Below, one piece after another: positions 33,569 through 42,703 of a DNA stretch of 44,238 nucleotides. The stretch lies in the NCBI GenBank assembly GCA_021809525.1, contig JAKAYU010000005.1:1-44238 (forward strand). The letters are read 5' to 3'. Source of the DNA: Pseudomonadota bacterium. GTDB taxonomy: Bacteria; Pseudomonadota; Gammaproteobacteria; Steroidobacterales; Steroidobacteraceae. Position 1 is the stretch's first letter; each line of letters starts with the position of its first letter. The translations under genes were made by a program, and so were the position numbers. The notes below the pieces were generated by a model that did not search any database, had not been told where the DNA came from, and worked only from the letters and a program-made list of their open reading frames with translations.

Positions 33569-35218
33569 ATGTACCTGTCGTTCTTCGGTCTCAACGAGAA
33601 GCCCTTCTCGATCACCCCGGATCCGCGCTACCTCTTCCTGAGCGAGCGGCACGCCGAGGCGATGGCGCACCTGCTGTACGGCATCAAGGAAGCCGGCGGG
33701 TTCATTCAGCTCACCGGCGAGGTCGGCACGGGCAAGACCACCATCGTGCGCTCGCTGCTGGCGCAGGCCCCGGAGAACACCGAGATCGCACTGATCCTCA
33801 ACCCGCGCATGACGGCGCCGGAGTTCCTGCTCACCCTGTGCGAGGAGCTCGGCATCGGCGTGCCCGACGCCGCCGCCGGCAGCCTCAAGGACCTCGTCGA
33901 TATTCTCAACGATTACCTGCTGCACGCGCACGCGGCGGGCAAGCGCGTGGTGCTGGTGGTCGATGAGGCGCAGAATCTCGCCCCCGAGGTGCTCGAGCAG
34001 GTGCGGCTTCTCACCAACCTCGAAACCAACACGCAGAAACTCCTGCAGATCATACTGATCGGCCAGCCGGAGCTGCGCGAACTGCTCGATCGCAGCGAGC
34101 TGCGCCAGCTCGCCCAGCGCATCACCGGCCGCTATCACCTCGATCCGCTGTCTGCGCCCGAGACGGCCGCGTACGTGCGCCACCGCCTGCGCGTGGCCGG
34201 AGCGACCAGCGAGATCTTCAGCCGCCGCGCCCTGCAGAAGATCTTTGGGCTCTCCGGCGGCGTGCCGCGCGTGATCAACATCCTGTGCGACCGGGCGCTG
34301 CTCGGCGGCTACTCGCTCGACCGGCACCGCATCACCACCGCCCTGGTGCGCCAGGCGGGCAGCGAGGTCTTCGGGCGGCAGGCCAGGCGGCGCTGGATCG
34401 CCTGGTCGGGCGCCGCCGCGGCGCTGTTTGTGGCGGCCGCCAGCCTCGCGCTGTGGCGGTTTGGGCCGGCTCTGCAGGTGCCGGTGAGTGTGCCGGCACA
34501 CGCCGATCCGCGGCCCTTGGCGCACGCTGCGCGCGCCGCGCCGGCGCACACAGCGCCGCCACCTGGGGCGGCCGCGGCCGCCCCGATGCGGCTCGCCGGC
34601 CTGCTCGCGCGGTACGCCGGGCAGACCACCGCCGCGGCGGCCTATGCAAAGCTGTTCACGCTGTGGGGCCTCGCTGCGCCGCAGAGCACCGCCCACCCCT
34701 GCCGGCGCGCCGCCCGGCATGGCTTGTACTGCCTGCAGAATCAGGGGTCGCTAGGGGAGCTGCGCCTCTACAATCGGCCGGCCATCCTGCTGCTGAGCGA
34801 TGCGGCCGGTCACACGTATCACGTGGTCCTGCGGCATCTGGGTCACGCCCACGCGACGCTCGATCTTGGTCCGACGCCCTGCCGCGTCACGCTTGCAGCC
34901 CTGTCGCGCGACTGGCTGGGTCAATACGTGCTGCTGTGGCATCCGGTGGACGGGCGGCTGCGCACGCTGTCGGCCGGCATGAGCGGCGCAACGGTGCGCT
35001 GGCTGCGCACGAGCCTCGAGCGCCTGGAGGGCGTGCACTCGAGCAGTCCGGCCGACAACGTGTACGATGCCAGAATGGTCCGGCTGGTGCGCCGCTTCCA
35101 GCGCAAGCACGGACTGGCGGTCGACGGCATCGCCGGCGTCGAGACCCAGGTGGCGGTCTCGGGCGCGCTGGCAGAGCCGCGCACGCCGCTGCTCGATGCG
35201 CAACCCGACGGGCACTGA
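33569..35218 (+). CDS. gspA: GspA/ExeA-type ATPase with peptidoglycan-binding domain
   Basis: ExeA/GspA helps insert the type II secretion secretin through peptidoglycan. The 549-residue protein starts at ATG 33569 (MYLSFFGLNEKPFSITPDPR, the family start). It has an AAA+ ATPase (Walker A GEVGTGKTT, Walker B VLVVDEAQNLA), a membrane segment near residue 275 (AWSGAAAALFVAAASLALW), a periplasmic C39-peptidase-like region (YHVVLRHLGHAHATLDLG), and a C-terminal peptidoglycan-binding repeat (RRFQRKHGLAVDGIAGVETQ). The ORF track's 33305 start is inside dinB. No other type II secretion gene is in the window. Confidence 0.92.
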   Translation: MYLSFFGLNEKPFSITPDPRYLFLSERHAEAMAHLLYGIKEAGGFIQLTGEVGTGKTTIVRSLLAQAPENTEIALILNPRMTAPEFLLTLCEELGIGVPDAAAGSLKDLVDILNDYLLHAHAAGKRVVLVVDEAQNLAPEVLEQVRLLTNLETNTQKLLQIILIGQPELRELLDRSELRQLAQRITGRYHLDPLSAPETAAYVRHRLRVAGATSEIFSRRALQKIFGLSGGVPRVINILCDRALLGGYSLDRHRITTALVRQAGSEVFGRQARRRWIAWSGAAAALFVAAASLALWRFGPALQVPVSVPAHADPRPLAHAARAAPAHTAPPPGAAAAAPMRLAGLLARYAGQTTAAAAYAKLFTLWGLAAPQSTAHPCRRAARHGLYCLQNQGSLGELRLYNRPAILLLSDAAGHTYHVVLRHLGHAHATLDLGPTPCRVTLAALSRDWLGQYVLLWHPVDGRLRTLSAGMSGATVRWLRTSLERLEGVHSSSPADNVYDARMVRLVRRFQRKHGLAVDGIAGVETQVAVSGALAEPRTPLLDAQPDGH

Positions 35219-35219
35219 T

Positions 35220-35963
35220 ATGTCATTCATCCTCGATGCGTTGAAGAAGTCGGAGAATGCCCGCCAGCGCCAGGCCGGACCGGCGTTGTTCGAAGTCAAG
35301 GTGGCCCCGCCGCGCCGAGCCCTGCCGGTGTGGGCCATCGTCATCGGCACCCTGCTGCTGATCAATGTCGCCGCGGTGTCCTGGATGCTCCTGCGCCCGA
35401 GCGGCGCGCGGCCTCGAGCCGCCGCGCACGGCCCCGCCAATGCGAAATCTGCGGCACCGCCGCGCAGCGCGCCCGCCGGCGGCCCACCTGCCCCGGCCAC
35501 CCCCCGCGCCGCTCCGATGATCACTGCGCTTGGCGCTGCGGCCCCCGCCACAGCGCCCATCCCGGCCCCGATGGCTGCATCACCCGCGACGGGCGCCGGT
35601 GAGCCCTCTGTGGCGCCAGTCTCCGGCGCCCAGGCGGGCAGCCCCCAGAGTTCCGCAGGCGCCAATCCCGCCGATTTTGAGCCGGCGCTACCGCCCCCCC
35701 CCGGCCACGGGGGAAACGCAGCGCAATCGGCCGGCGGGCTGCCGCTCTATGCCGAGATTGCCGCTGCGCCCGGCAGCCCGCTGCCGACGCTGCATATGGA
35801 CCTGCACGTGTATGACCGCAACCCCCGCAAGCGCTTCGTCATGATCAATATGCACAAGCTGCGCCAGGGAGACACGCTCCCGGACGGGGTCACCGTGGTC
35901 AGGATCCGCCCCGACGGGGTGGTCCTCTCGTACCAGGGCCGGAAATTCCTGCTGCCGCGCTGA
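35220..35963 (+). CDS. gspB: GspB-type general secretion protein
   Basis: A 247-residue partner of GspA, starting one base after its stop. The N-terminus MSFILDALKKSENARQ is diagnostic. One membrane segment (WAIVIGTLLLINVAAVSWML), an Ala/Pro-rich periplasmic linker of over 100 residues, and a C-terminal GspB domain (MDLHVYDRNPRKRFVMINM to DGVVLSYQGRKFLL) follow. GspA and GspB form a membrane complex that makes room for the secretin in the cell wall. The neighbouring kinase gene starts 102 bases later. Confidence 0.93.
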   Translation: MSFILDALKKSENARQRQAGPALFEVKVAPPRRALPVWAIVIGTLLLINVAAVSWMLLRPSGARPRAAAHGPANAKSAAPPRSAPAGGPPAPATPRAAPMITALGAAAPATAPIPAPMAASPATGAGEPSVAPVSGAQAGSPQSSAGANPADFEPALPPPPGHGGNAAQSAGGLPLYAEIAAAPGSPLPTLHMDLHVYDRNPRKRFVMINMHKLRQGDTLPDGVTVVRIRPDGVVLSYQGRKFLLPR

Positions 35964-36065
35964 GCGGGCGTCCGGCCGCTCCGGCGCATCACATAACGCC
36001 GGCCTGCGAATGACGGGTTTCACAAAATCATTCCACCGCCCGCGACAAACCGCCCAGGCTGGTCC

Positions 36066-37391
36066 ATGGTTCCAGACCGGCGCATGAATTCCGCAGCGAT
36101 ACGCATATTGATCGTCGATCGCGATGCGAAATATCGCGAGTGGCTACGGCTGCACCTCGGAATCCTCTATCCCCAGGCCACGATCGGCACGCTCGAGCCC
36201 GGCGCGGACGACGGGCTCGGCGCTCTGTCGACCGGGCGCGCCTGCGAGGCGCTCGTGCTGACGGCAGACTTCGGCAGCAGCGGCGAGGAGGAGCAAGAGC
36301 CTCCTGGCATCAAGCAGGTGCAGATCCTGCGGGCGAGCGACGCCGCGCCGGTGCTGCTCGTGCTCGCCGAAGGAGGAAACGAACTCACGGCGGTGAGCGC
36401 GATCCGTGCCGGTGCGAGCGACTACCTTCCCAAGCGGCTGGTGACGCCTGCCCGGCTCAAGACCTCGCTCGACCAGGCCCTGCGCTCGGTCGAAGGCTCG
36501 GCCCCGCAGGCGGCAGAGGAGCCCCAGCCGGCGAAACGCGCCCGGCCGCCTCGGCCGGCCCCGCCCGCCGCGGGCCACCCGGCCATCACCGGTTATGAGA
36601 TCACCCGCAAGCTGAGCGAATCGGAGAAGGCCGTGGTGTATCTGGCCGAGAGCCGCGCGCGCGGCACGGACGTGGCGCTGAAGGTGAGCAAGATCCCCTG
36701 CGAGGACCGTACCAAACAGGCGCTGGAGCGCGAGTATCAGGCCATCCTCGCGGTGCACGATCCGGCCGTGGTGCGCATCTTCGATCACGGCATCGAGGAC
36801 GGCTACGAATATCTGGCGATGGAGTACTTCCCGCGCGGAGATCTGAAGGCGCGCATGCAGGTCGGCGTCACCGAATCAGAGGCGCTGCGCTTCCTCGAGC
36901 GCATCGCCGCGGCGCTCGGCGTGGTGCACCGGGCGGGACTGCTGCATCGGGACCTGAAGCCGCCGAACGTCATGCTGCGCGAGAACGACAACGTCGTGTT
37001 GATCGACTTCGGGCTCGCCCGGCTGTTGGATGTGAGTCACCACAGCACCTACACGGGAGTGCTGCGCGGCTCGCCGTACTACATGAGTCCGGAGCAGGCG
37101 CTCGGCGAGAAGCTCGATCCGCGCTCGGATCTGTACAGCCTCGGGGTGATCTTTCACGAGATGCTGACCGGGCGCAAACCGTTCACGGGCAACAGCGCCA
37201 TGGAAGTGCTGCAGCAGCACGTCAACGCGACCCCGCCGCGCCTGCCGCCGTCGCTGAGCGGCTACACGCCGCTGCTCGCGCGGCTGCTCGCCAAGCAGCG
37301 CGAAGAGCGCTTCAGCGGCGCGCAAGAGCTGATCGGCGCGTGCGTGGCGCTGCGCAGCGGCAAGGGGCGGCAAGCTCAGTCGGCTGCCTAG
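36066..37391 (+). CDS. Pseudo-receiver / Ser-Thr protein kinase fusion
   Basis: A 441-residue soluble protein; ATG 36066 or 36084. Residues about 7-140 have a receiver-like fold (RILIVDRDAKYREWLRLHL, AIRAGASDYLPKRL), but the second acidic residue is Arg. The phosphoacceptor position reads LVLTADFG, with Asp displaced by one, and the switch Thr is Ala; only the Lys remains. A Pro-rich linker joins a Hanks-type kinase (about 178-430): VALKVSK, HRDLKPPNVML, IDFGLARLL and GSPYYMSPEQALG, all intact. The Gly-rich loop is LSESEKAVVYLA, with no glycine. Kinase activity is likely despite this; control by phosphorylation of the receiver is doubtful. Confidence 0.88.
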   Translation: MVPDRRMNSAAIRILIVDRDAKYREWLRLHLGILYPQATIGTLEPGADDGLGALSTGRACEALVLTADFGSSGEEEQEPPGIKQVQILRASDAAPVLLVLAEGGNELTAVSAIRAGASDYLPKRLVTPARLKTSLDQALRSVEGSAPQAAEEPQPAKRARPPRPAPPAAGHPAITGYEITRKLSESEKAVVYLAESRARGTDVALKVSKIPCEDRTKQALEREYQAILAVHDPAVVRIFDHGIEDGYEYLAMEYFPRGDLKARMQVGVTESEALRFLERIAAALGVVHRAGLLHRDLKPPNVMLRENDNVVLIDFGLARLLDVSHHSTYTGVLRGSPYYMSPEQALGEKLDPRSDLYSLGVIFHEMLTGRKPFTGNSAMEVLQQHVNATPPRLPPSLSGYTPLLARLLAKQREERFSGAQELIGACVALRSGKGRQAQSAA

Positions 37392-37420
37392 GTGGCGCGG
37401 CAACTGCTGCAAGGGCCGCC

Positions 37421-37449
37421 TTGACACTGCGCGGCGGGGGGCGTGCAAT
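37421..37449 (+). promoter_or_regulatory. Sigma70-type promoter of the glycosyltransferase gene
   Basis: TTGACA (perfect -35, 37421-37426), a 17-base spacer, and TGCAAT (37444-37449). The start point would fall near the adjacent C6G6 palindrome. It suggests the glycosyltransferase is transcribed separately from the kinase gene. Confidence 0.45.
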
Positions 37450-37461
37450 CCCCCCGGGGGG
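37450..37461. repeat. CCCCCCGGGGGG palindrome at the predicted transcription start
   Basis: A 12-base perfect palindrome immediately downstream of the predicted -10 and 29 bases before the glycosyltransferase start codon. It could be an operator or chance in GC-rich DNA. Confidence 0.35.
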
Positions 37462-37490
37462 AAACGGGCCCCGAGGATCTGGAGCGACCC

Positions 37491-38636
37491 ATGAACCCGC
37501 GCCGCCTCGTCGACACCACGCTGTTCTACTCGCCGACGAGCGGCGGAGTGCGGCGTTACCTGACCGCCAAGCACGCCTGGCTCCGCTCCCAAGCCGGATG
37601 GCAACACACGCTGCTCGTGCCGGGGCGCACAGAGCGCCTGGAGCCCGGCGGGGTGTCCACGCTCGCCGGCGTGCCCGTGCCGGGGTCGTTCAATTACCGC
37701 CTCCCGCTCAATCCGCGGCGCTGGACGCGGCTGCTCGCTGCGCTCGAGCCCGACCTCATCGAGGCCGGTGACGCCTTTCATCCGGCCTGGGCCGCCTGGC
37801 GGCTCGCCCACCGGCGCGGCATTCCGTGCGCCGCGTTCTTTCATTCGAACCTGCCGCACATCGTTGCGCGCCGCTGCGGCGGGCGGGTAACCGAGCGTCT
37901 GGCCGGCAATTATCTGCGTTGGCTGTACGAGCGGTTCGATGTGGTGTTTGCTCCGAGCCGGCTGATGGTTGCCTTCCTCGATGGACTCGGCATCGGCCAC
38001 ACGGTCCACCAGCCGCTCGGCGTCGACGAGACGGTGTTTCACCCCAGGCAGCGGGGAGCATGGCTGCGCGAGCGGTTGGGGCTGGAGCCGGCAGCGCGCG
38101 TGCTGGTGTATGCGGGCCGCTTCACCGGCGAGAAGAACGTGCCCGTGCTGCTGCGCGCGTTTGCGCATCTGGGCCGCCCGTATCATCTGTTGATGATCGG
38201 CGGCGGCCGCGCCGGGCGACTCTCGCCGAACGTCACGCTGCTGCCGTACCGGCGCGACAGCGTGGAGCTGGCCCAGTGGCTGGCCTCCGCGGACGCGCTG
38301 GTGCATGCCGGCACCCGCGAGACGTTCGGCCTGGTGATCCTGGAAGCCATGGCCTGCGGCCGCCCCGTCGTCGCGGCGCGCGCTGGCGCGGTGCCCGAAC
38401 TGCTCGATGAGCGCTGCGGGCTGCTCAGCGAGCCGGGCGATGCCGGTAGCCTCGCCGAGGCGATCGCGGCGCTTTACGAATGCGATCTCGATGCCCTGGG
38501 GCGCAATGCGCGCGCCCGCGTCCTGCAGCAGTACACGTGGCAGAAGATCTTCCAGCGCCAGTTGAACGTCTATCGGGCACTGCTCACCGCACGCAGCGCC
38601 GCGGCCGTGACGCAGGAAGTGCCCGAAACCGGCTGA
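37491..38636 (+). CDS. GT4-family glycosyltransferase
   Basis: A 381-residue retaining glycosyltransferase of the GT-B fold. ATG 37491 is chosen because GGAG lies six bases upstream and TTLFYSPTSGGVRRYL, the typical GT4 acceptor-side loop, follows closely. The C-terminal nucleotide-sugar domain has VLVYAGRFTGEKNVPVLLRA, and the EX7E motif is ETFGLVILEAMACGRPVVAA. There is no membrane segment or signal, so it acts in the cytoplasm on a lipid or glycan acceptor. Donor and acceptor cannot be deduced. No polysaccharide cluster surrounds it. Confidence 0.92.
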   Translation: MNPRRLVDTTLFYSPTSGGVRRYLTAKHAWLRSQAGWQHTLLVPGRTERLEPGGVSTLAGVPVPGSFNYRLPLNPRRWTRLLAALEPDLIEAGDAFHPAWAAWRLAHRRGIPCAAFFHSNLPHIVARRCGGRVTERLAGNYLRWLYERFDVVFAPSRLMVAFLDGLGIGHTVHQPLGVDETVFHPRQRGAWLRERLGLEPAARVLVYAGRFTGEKNVPVLLRAFAHLGRPYHLLMIGGGRAGRLSPNVTLLPYRRDSVELAQWLASADALVHAGTRETFGLVILEAMACGRPVVAARAGAVPELLDERCGLLSEPGDAGSLAEAIAALYECDLDALGRNARARVLQQYTWQKIFQRQLNVYRALLTARSAAAVTQEVPETG

Positions 38637-38646
38637 GCGGGCTCGC

Positions 38647-39060
38647 TCAGCGCCCGCGCAGGGCGCCGAGCAGCCGCAGGCCGGCACGGCTGCGCGCAAG
38701 GCGCAGCACGGCTCGCCAGAACAACCGCTTGCCGGGCGGCGCCGGCCGCGGCGGGATAGCCCGAAAGAACGCGGCGCGTACATCCCGATGCACGAACACG
38801 GTGCGCGCGCGGAGCAGCCAGTGCTGCGGCGGGCTCTCGATCCGATAGCCGCTCGCATCGACCGCCACCACGCGCGCGCCCTCGAGCGTGGTGGGCAGCT
38901 GCGCGCCGTCGGCTGCGACGAAGCTGACAATGAGGCCCTCGGGCGGCTCCCCGGCCGAGGCGCCGCGCAGCGTCACTCCAGGCGATGCGCCCGTCTCGCG
39001 CGCGCAGGCCACCGCGCCGACAAACTCCGCGATGAGCCGTTCTGTTCGAGGCTCCTGCAT
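38647..39060 (-). CDS. Hypothetical protein of unknown family
   Basis: About 137 residues from ATG 39060 (MQEPRTERLIAEFVGAV), preceded by GGGGGTG. ATG 39090 is possible but overlaps the methyltransferase stop. The N-terminal half is mixed alpha/beta (EGLIVSFVAADGAQLPTTLE, VVAVDASGYRIES). The C-terminal half is strongly basic and Arg-rich (KRLFWRAVLRLARSRAGLRL), which could contact membrane or nucleic acid. It is the last gene of a three-gene set with an SDR and a methyltransferase. I do not recognise it. An overlapping frame (38570-39067) looks like a shadow. Confidence 0.5.
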   Translation of the reverse strand: MQEPRTERLIAEFVGAVACARETGASPGVTLRGASAGEPPEGLIVSFVAADGAQLPTTLEGARVVAVDASGYRIESPPQHWLLRARTVFVHRDVRAAFFRAIPPRPAPPGKRLFWRAVLRLARSRAGLRLLGALRGR

Positions 39061-39077
39061 CCGGCACCCCCTGTGGT

Positions 39078-39659
39078 TCAGCCGCTGCATTCCAGTTCCC
39101 AGACGGTCAGCGGAGCGCCGCGACGCAGCCAGAATCCTGCGCCCACCTCGCGAAAATGGCGGCGCAGGCGGGTGCGGTACCACTCCCCGGTGCGCAGATG
39201 CACCTCGGAGTCCGTCCGGCTGCGGTCGCAGTTGATCTGCCAGTCGCGGCGGGTCAGCGCGCTGAAATACAACACGCCGCGGCATAGGCGGGCGAAATTG
39301 GCGAGCGCGCTCGCCGCCTCGCGCGCCTGCAGATACTGCAGCACGTCATAACAGATCACCAGGTCGAAGGGCGTTTCCGGCCGATAGTCCTGCAGGCGGC
39401 CGCTCTGCCAGCCGTAACGGCGGCAGAGGTATTCGCTCATTTCGAGCCCCACGTACGCGGCTTTCGGCAACGCCCGGCGCAGCGGCGCGCGCAGCAGACC
39501 GGTGCCGCAGCCGGCATCCAGAATGCGGCGCACCGGCAGGCCGATGTGCGCCGTGAAAGCGCCGATGAGCCGGGCGCGCGCCCGCATCTCGGCGCGCGAA
39601 GTCACCGCGGTGCGCGGATCGAAGTAGAAGCGCTGGTAGTACGCCTGATCGAAGCGCAT
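39078..39659 (-). CDS. Class I SAM-dependent methyltransferase
   Basis: A 193-residue Rossmann methyltransferase. Motif I is ILDAGCGTGLLRAPLRRALP, the acidic ribose-binding residue is in AYVGLEMSEYLCRRYGW, and the post-II strand reads FDLVICYDVLQYL. Near the C-terminus RTGEWYRTRLRRHFREVGAG resembles small-molecule methyltransferases. The start YYQRFYFDPRTAV suggests a family common in gammaproteobacteria without a known substrate. It starts four bases after the SDR stop, so the two are likely cotranslated. Confidence 0.88.
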   Translation of the reverse strand: MRFDQAYYQRFYFDPRTAVTSRAEMRARARLIGAFTAHIGLPVRRILDAGCGTGLLRAPLRRALPKAAYVGLEMSEYLCRRYGWQSGRLQDYRPETPFDLVICYDVLQYLQAREAASALANFARLCRGVLYFSALTRRDWQINCDRSRTDSEVHLRTGEWYRTRLRRHFREVGAGFWLRRGAPLTVWELECSG

Positions 39660-39663
39660 CGGC

Positions 39664-40497
39664 TCAGGATGCCGCGCCGCCTGCCGGGAAGGTCAAGCGG
39701 GCACTCACTTCGGCGAGCCGGCGACGGGCGGCCTCCTCGTAGGCCTGCGCATGCGCGTGCGCCCTATCGCGGCCGTTGAAGTACTCGCCGCTCGTGCCGG
39801 CGAGCTCCGGCGCGCAGGCGAGCCGCACGACGGCCGCCGCGCCGTCCGCCACGGTACTCACCGGCGCGACACCCATGGCACGGACCATCGAGGTATCCAT
39901 GTAGGTGGCAGGATGCAGACATGTGACCGTCACCCCGCGGTTGCGCAGCTGCTGCGCCAGATCGAAGGTGAAGAGAATCTGCGCCAGCTTGCTCTGCGCG
40001 TAAGCGCGCATACCGCTGTAGGCGCGCTCGAGCATCAGGTTGTCGAAATCGAGCGGGTATTGCGCGCCGGAGGATACGTTGACGATGCGCGTCGGTGCGC
40101 TACGCTCGAGCAGCGGCAGCAGCAGCCGCGTCAGCAGGTAGCCGGAGAGGTAATTCACCGCGAAGCGCAGTTCGTAGCCGTCTGGGCTCACTTCCCGGCC
40201 GGACACCTGCGGCGTCGTGGGTCCGATGCCGGCATTGTTGATCAGCAGCTCGAGCCGAGGCAGAGCGCGCAGTGCGGCCGCGGCGAGCGCGCGCACCTGC
40301 TCGAGCGAGGCGAAATCGGCTTGCACGAAGCGCGCCTCGCCGCCCTCGGCGGCGATCTGCCGCGCCAGCGCCTCGCCCCGCTCGGCATTGCGGCCGTGCA
40401 GCCAGACCCGGTAGCCCTGCCGGGCGAGCGCTCGTGCGACGGCGCGCCCCAAGCCGTTGGTGGAGCCGGTGACGAGGGCAGTCTTGGCAGTGCTCAT
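39664..40497 (-). CDS. Short-chain dehydrogenase/reductase
   Basis: A 277-residue NAD(P)-dependent oxidoreductase of the SDR family. Signatures are TGSTNGLGRAVARALARQGY (dinucleotide loop), LLINNAGIGPT, the catalytic Ser in IVNVSSGAQYP, and the YxxxK pair in YAQSKLAQILF. Arg in HGRNAERGE suggests NADPH preference. Overall it resembles the retinol-dehydrogenase-like or WW-domain-oxidoreductase-like branch. The substrate is unknown. It leads the SDR-methyltransferase-orphan set and is divergent from the PEBP gene across 79 bases. Confidence 0.92.
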   Translation of the reverse strand: MSTAKTALVTGSTNGLGRAVARALARQGYRVWLHGRNAERGEALARQIAAEGGEARFVQADFASLEQVRALAAAALRALPRLELLINNAGIGPTTPQVSGREVSPDGYELRFAVNYLSGYLLTRLLLPLLERSAPTRIVNVSSGAQYPLDFDNLMLERAYSGMRAYAQSKLAQILFTFDLAQQLRNRGVTVTCLHPATYMDTSMVRAMGVAPVSTVADGAAAVVRLACAPELAGTSGEYFNGRDRAHAHAQAYEEAARRRLAEVSARLTFPAGGAAS

Positions 40498-40576
40498 GAC
40501 GGTCTAGTTTGCCGGATGGCCCGCGTGGCTGCACACTGTTGCGGGCAACCCCCGCAGGCGGTCCCCGGAGACACTG

Positions 40577-41170
40577 ATGCCTCGACGCTTGAAGCGCGAA
40601 CCCGGCCCATCGATGGCCCTGCTCACTGTGCTGCTGTCGATGGCCGTCCCGGCCAGCGGACGCAACGCGGGCGCGCCAGCCCCCGGTGCGCGCTTCACGC
40701 TGAGCAGCCCGCAGCTCACCCCCGGGGGCCGTGTTCCGCTCGCGCTCGTGTACGACCGCAACGGCTGCAGGGGCCAGAACCGCTCTCCGGCCCTGACCTG
40801 GCGCAATGCGCCTTCCGCAACGCGCAGCTTCGCGCTGTTGATCTACGACTCGGATGCATGGGGCGGCTGGTGGCATTGGCTGGTGATCGACATCCCCGCC
40901 GACATCAGCGGGCTGCCCGCCGGGGCCGGTGATCCGCGCGGAGGCGCGCTGCCTGCGGGCGCCGTTCAAACACGCAACGATTATGGATCGTTCGGCTACG
41001 GCGGTCCCTGTCCGCCGCCCGGGCGGGCGCATCACTACCACATCTTCCTGTATGCTCTCGGCGTACCGAAGGTGGCTGTCGCCGCCGATGCTCCGCCCGG
41101 CGCCGTCGCCGCAGCCGTGCGCGCCGAGGCGATTGCCGAGGCAGAGATCACGGTCCTTTACGGCCGGTAG
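40577..41170 (+). CDS. Exported PEBP-family (YbhB/YbcL-like) protein
   Basis: A 197-residue protein with an N-terminal signal peptide ([16 protein letters not shown] within the first 30 residues) and a phosphatidylethanolamine-binding fold: [61 protein letters not shown]. The pocket residues Asp, His and the PPxGxxHHY block are present. GGAG lies six bases ahead of ATG 40577. Bacterial members have no firmly established function. It is 91 bases upstream of rimO. Confidence 0.9.
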   Translation: MPRRLKREPGPSMALLTVLLSMAVPASGRNAGAPAPGARFTLSSPQLTPGGRVPLALVYDRNGCRGQNRSPALTWRNAPSATRSFALLIYDSDAWGGWWHWLVIDIPADISGLPAGAGDPRGGALPAGAVQTRNDYGSFGYGGPCPPPGRAHHYHIFLYALGVPKVAVAADAPPGAVAAAVRAEAIAEAEITVLYGR

Positions 41171-41261
41171 CCCGCGGCGGTTGCGCCCATCGGGCGGCGC
41201 GAGTAGGCTGCGCGCGCCGCGGCAGAGCCTGTCTGCCCCGCCGAGCCACACAGATCCCACG

Positions 41262-42614
41262 ATGAATTCCCCAAATCGCCGGCGCGCCGCTACGCGCCGA
41301 GGCAGCCCCAAGATCGGCTTCGTCAGCCTCGGCTGCCCGAAGGCGCTGGTCGACTCCGAACGCATCCTGACGTCCCTGCGCGCCGAGGGCTACCAGATCA
41401 GCCCCAGCTACGAGCGGGCCGAGCTGGTGGTGGTCAATACCTGCGGTTTCATCGACGCGGCAATCGATGAGTCGCTCGCGGCGATCGGCGAGGCGCTCGA
41501 GCACAACGGGCGGGTGATCGTGACGGGCTGCCTGGGGGCGCGGCCCGAGCGCATCCTGGAGCGTCACCCGCACGTGCTCAAGGTGACCGGGCCGCAGGAT
41601 TACGCCGGGGTGCTCGCGGCCATTCATGAGCACCTGCCGCCCGAGCACGATCCGTTCCTCGACCTTGTGCCGCCGCAGGGTATCCGCCTGACGCCGCGGC
41701 ATTACGCGTATCTGAAGATCTCCGAGGGCTGCAACAACTCCTGCACCTTCTGCATCATCCCGGCGCTGCGCGGCCGGCTCGCCAGCCGGCGCATCGACGA
41801 GGTGCTCGCGGAAGCCGACCGTCTCGTGGGCGCGGGCGTGAAGGAACTGCTGGTGATCTCCCAGGACACCAGCGCATACGGGGCGGATATCCGCTACCGC
41901 GGGGCCGAGTGGCGCGGGCTCCAGTACCAGTCGCGGTTCATCGATCTGGCGCGCGCCCTCGGCACGCTCGGCGCCTGGGTGCGGCTGCATTACGTGTATC
42001 CCTATCCGCACGTCGATGAGGTCATCGCGCTGATGGCCGAGCGCCGGGTGCTGCCCTATCTGGACATCCCCTTCCAACACGGCAGCCCTGCAGTTCTGAA
42101 GCGCATGCGCCGTCCGGCGCACGCGCAAGACGTGCTCGAGCGCATTCGGCAGTGGCGGCGGCAATGCCCCGACCTGACGCTGCGCAGCACCTTCATCGTG
42201 GGCTTTCCCGGCGAGACGGATGCGCAGTTCGAGGAGCTGCTGCAGTGGCTGCGCGCTGCTGAACTCGACCGCGTGGGGTGCTTCAAATACTCTCCCGTCG
42301 AGGGCGCCGCCGCAAATGCCCTCGGGCCACCGGTTGCGGCCGAGGTCCAGGAGGAGCGCTACGCCCGCTTCATGGAGTGTGCGGCCGAGATCAGTGCCGA
42401 ACGGCTGCAGCGGCGCGTGGGACAGCGTCTGCGCGTACTGGTCGATGCGGTGGGTGAGGACGGCGCCATCGCGCGCAGCGAGGCGGAAGCGCCGGAAATC
42501 GACGGTGTCGTGCGCATTGCGGATGCCAACGGACTTATGCCGGGAGAGTGGGCAGACGTGCAGATCACAAGCGCTGACAGCTACGATCTGCACGCGAGTG
42601 TGCTCGCGCGGTAA
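41262..42614 (+). CDS. rimO: Ribosomal protein S12 methylthiotransferase RimO
   Basis: Radical-SAM enzyme that methylthiolates Asp in ribosomal protein S12. The 450-residue product starts at ATG 41262; the ORF track's 40929 is inside the PEBP gene. The N-terminal UPF0004 domain has cysteines in [20 protein letters not shown] and VTGCLGARP for the second iron-sulfur cluster. The radical-SAM CxxxCxxC is CNNSCTFC, about residue 157. Then come [36 protein letters not shown] and a C-terminal TRAM domain. [12 protein letters not shown] and the HGS block separate RimO from MiaB. Confidence 0.96.
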   Translation: MNSPNRRRAATRRGSPKIGFVSLGCPKALVDSERILTSLRAEGYQISPSYERAELVVVNTCGFIDAAIDESLAAIGEALEHNGRVIVTGCLGARPERILERHPHVLKVTGPQDYAGVLAAIHEHLPPEHDPFLDLVPPQGIRLTPRHYAYLKISEGCNNSCTFCIIPALRGRLASRRIDEVLAEADRLVGAGVKELLVISQDTSAYGADIRYRGAEWRGLQYQSRFIDLARALGTLGAWVRLHYVYPYPHVDEVIALMAERRVLPYLDIPFQHGSPAVLKRMRRPAHAQDVLERIRQWRRQCPDLTLRSTFIVGFPGETDAQFEELLQWLRAAELDRVGCFKYSPVEGAAANALGPPVAAEVQEERYARFMECAAEISAERLQRRVGQRLRVLVDAVGEDGAIARSEAEAPEIDGVVRIADANGLMPGEWADVQITSADSYDLHASVLAR

Positions 42615-42703
42615 GCCGATCGCCGCCGTCCCCTGGGGCCCGCGGAGAGGCTGCCGCGAGGCGCGGATCACGCTGCTCGGCGCGCGTTGCTACGATAGCG
42701 GCC

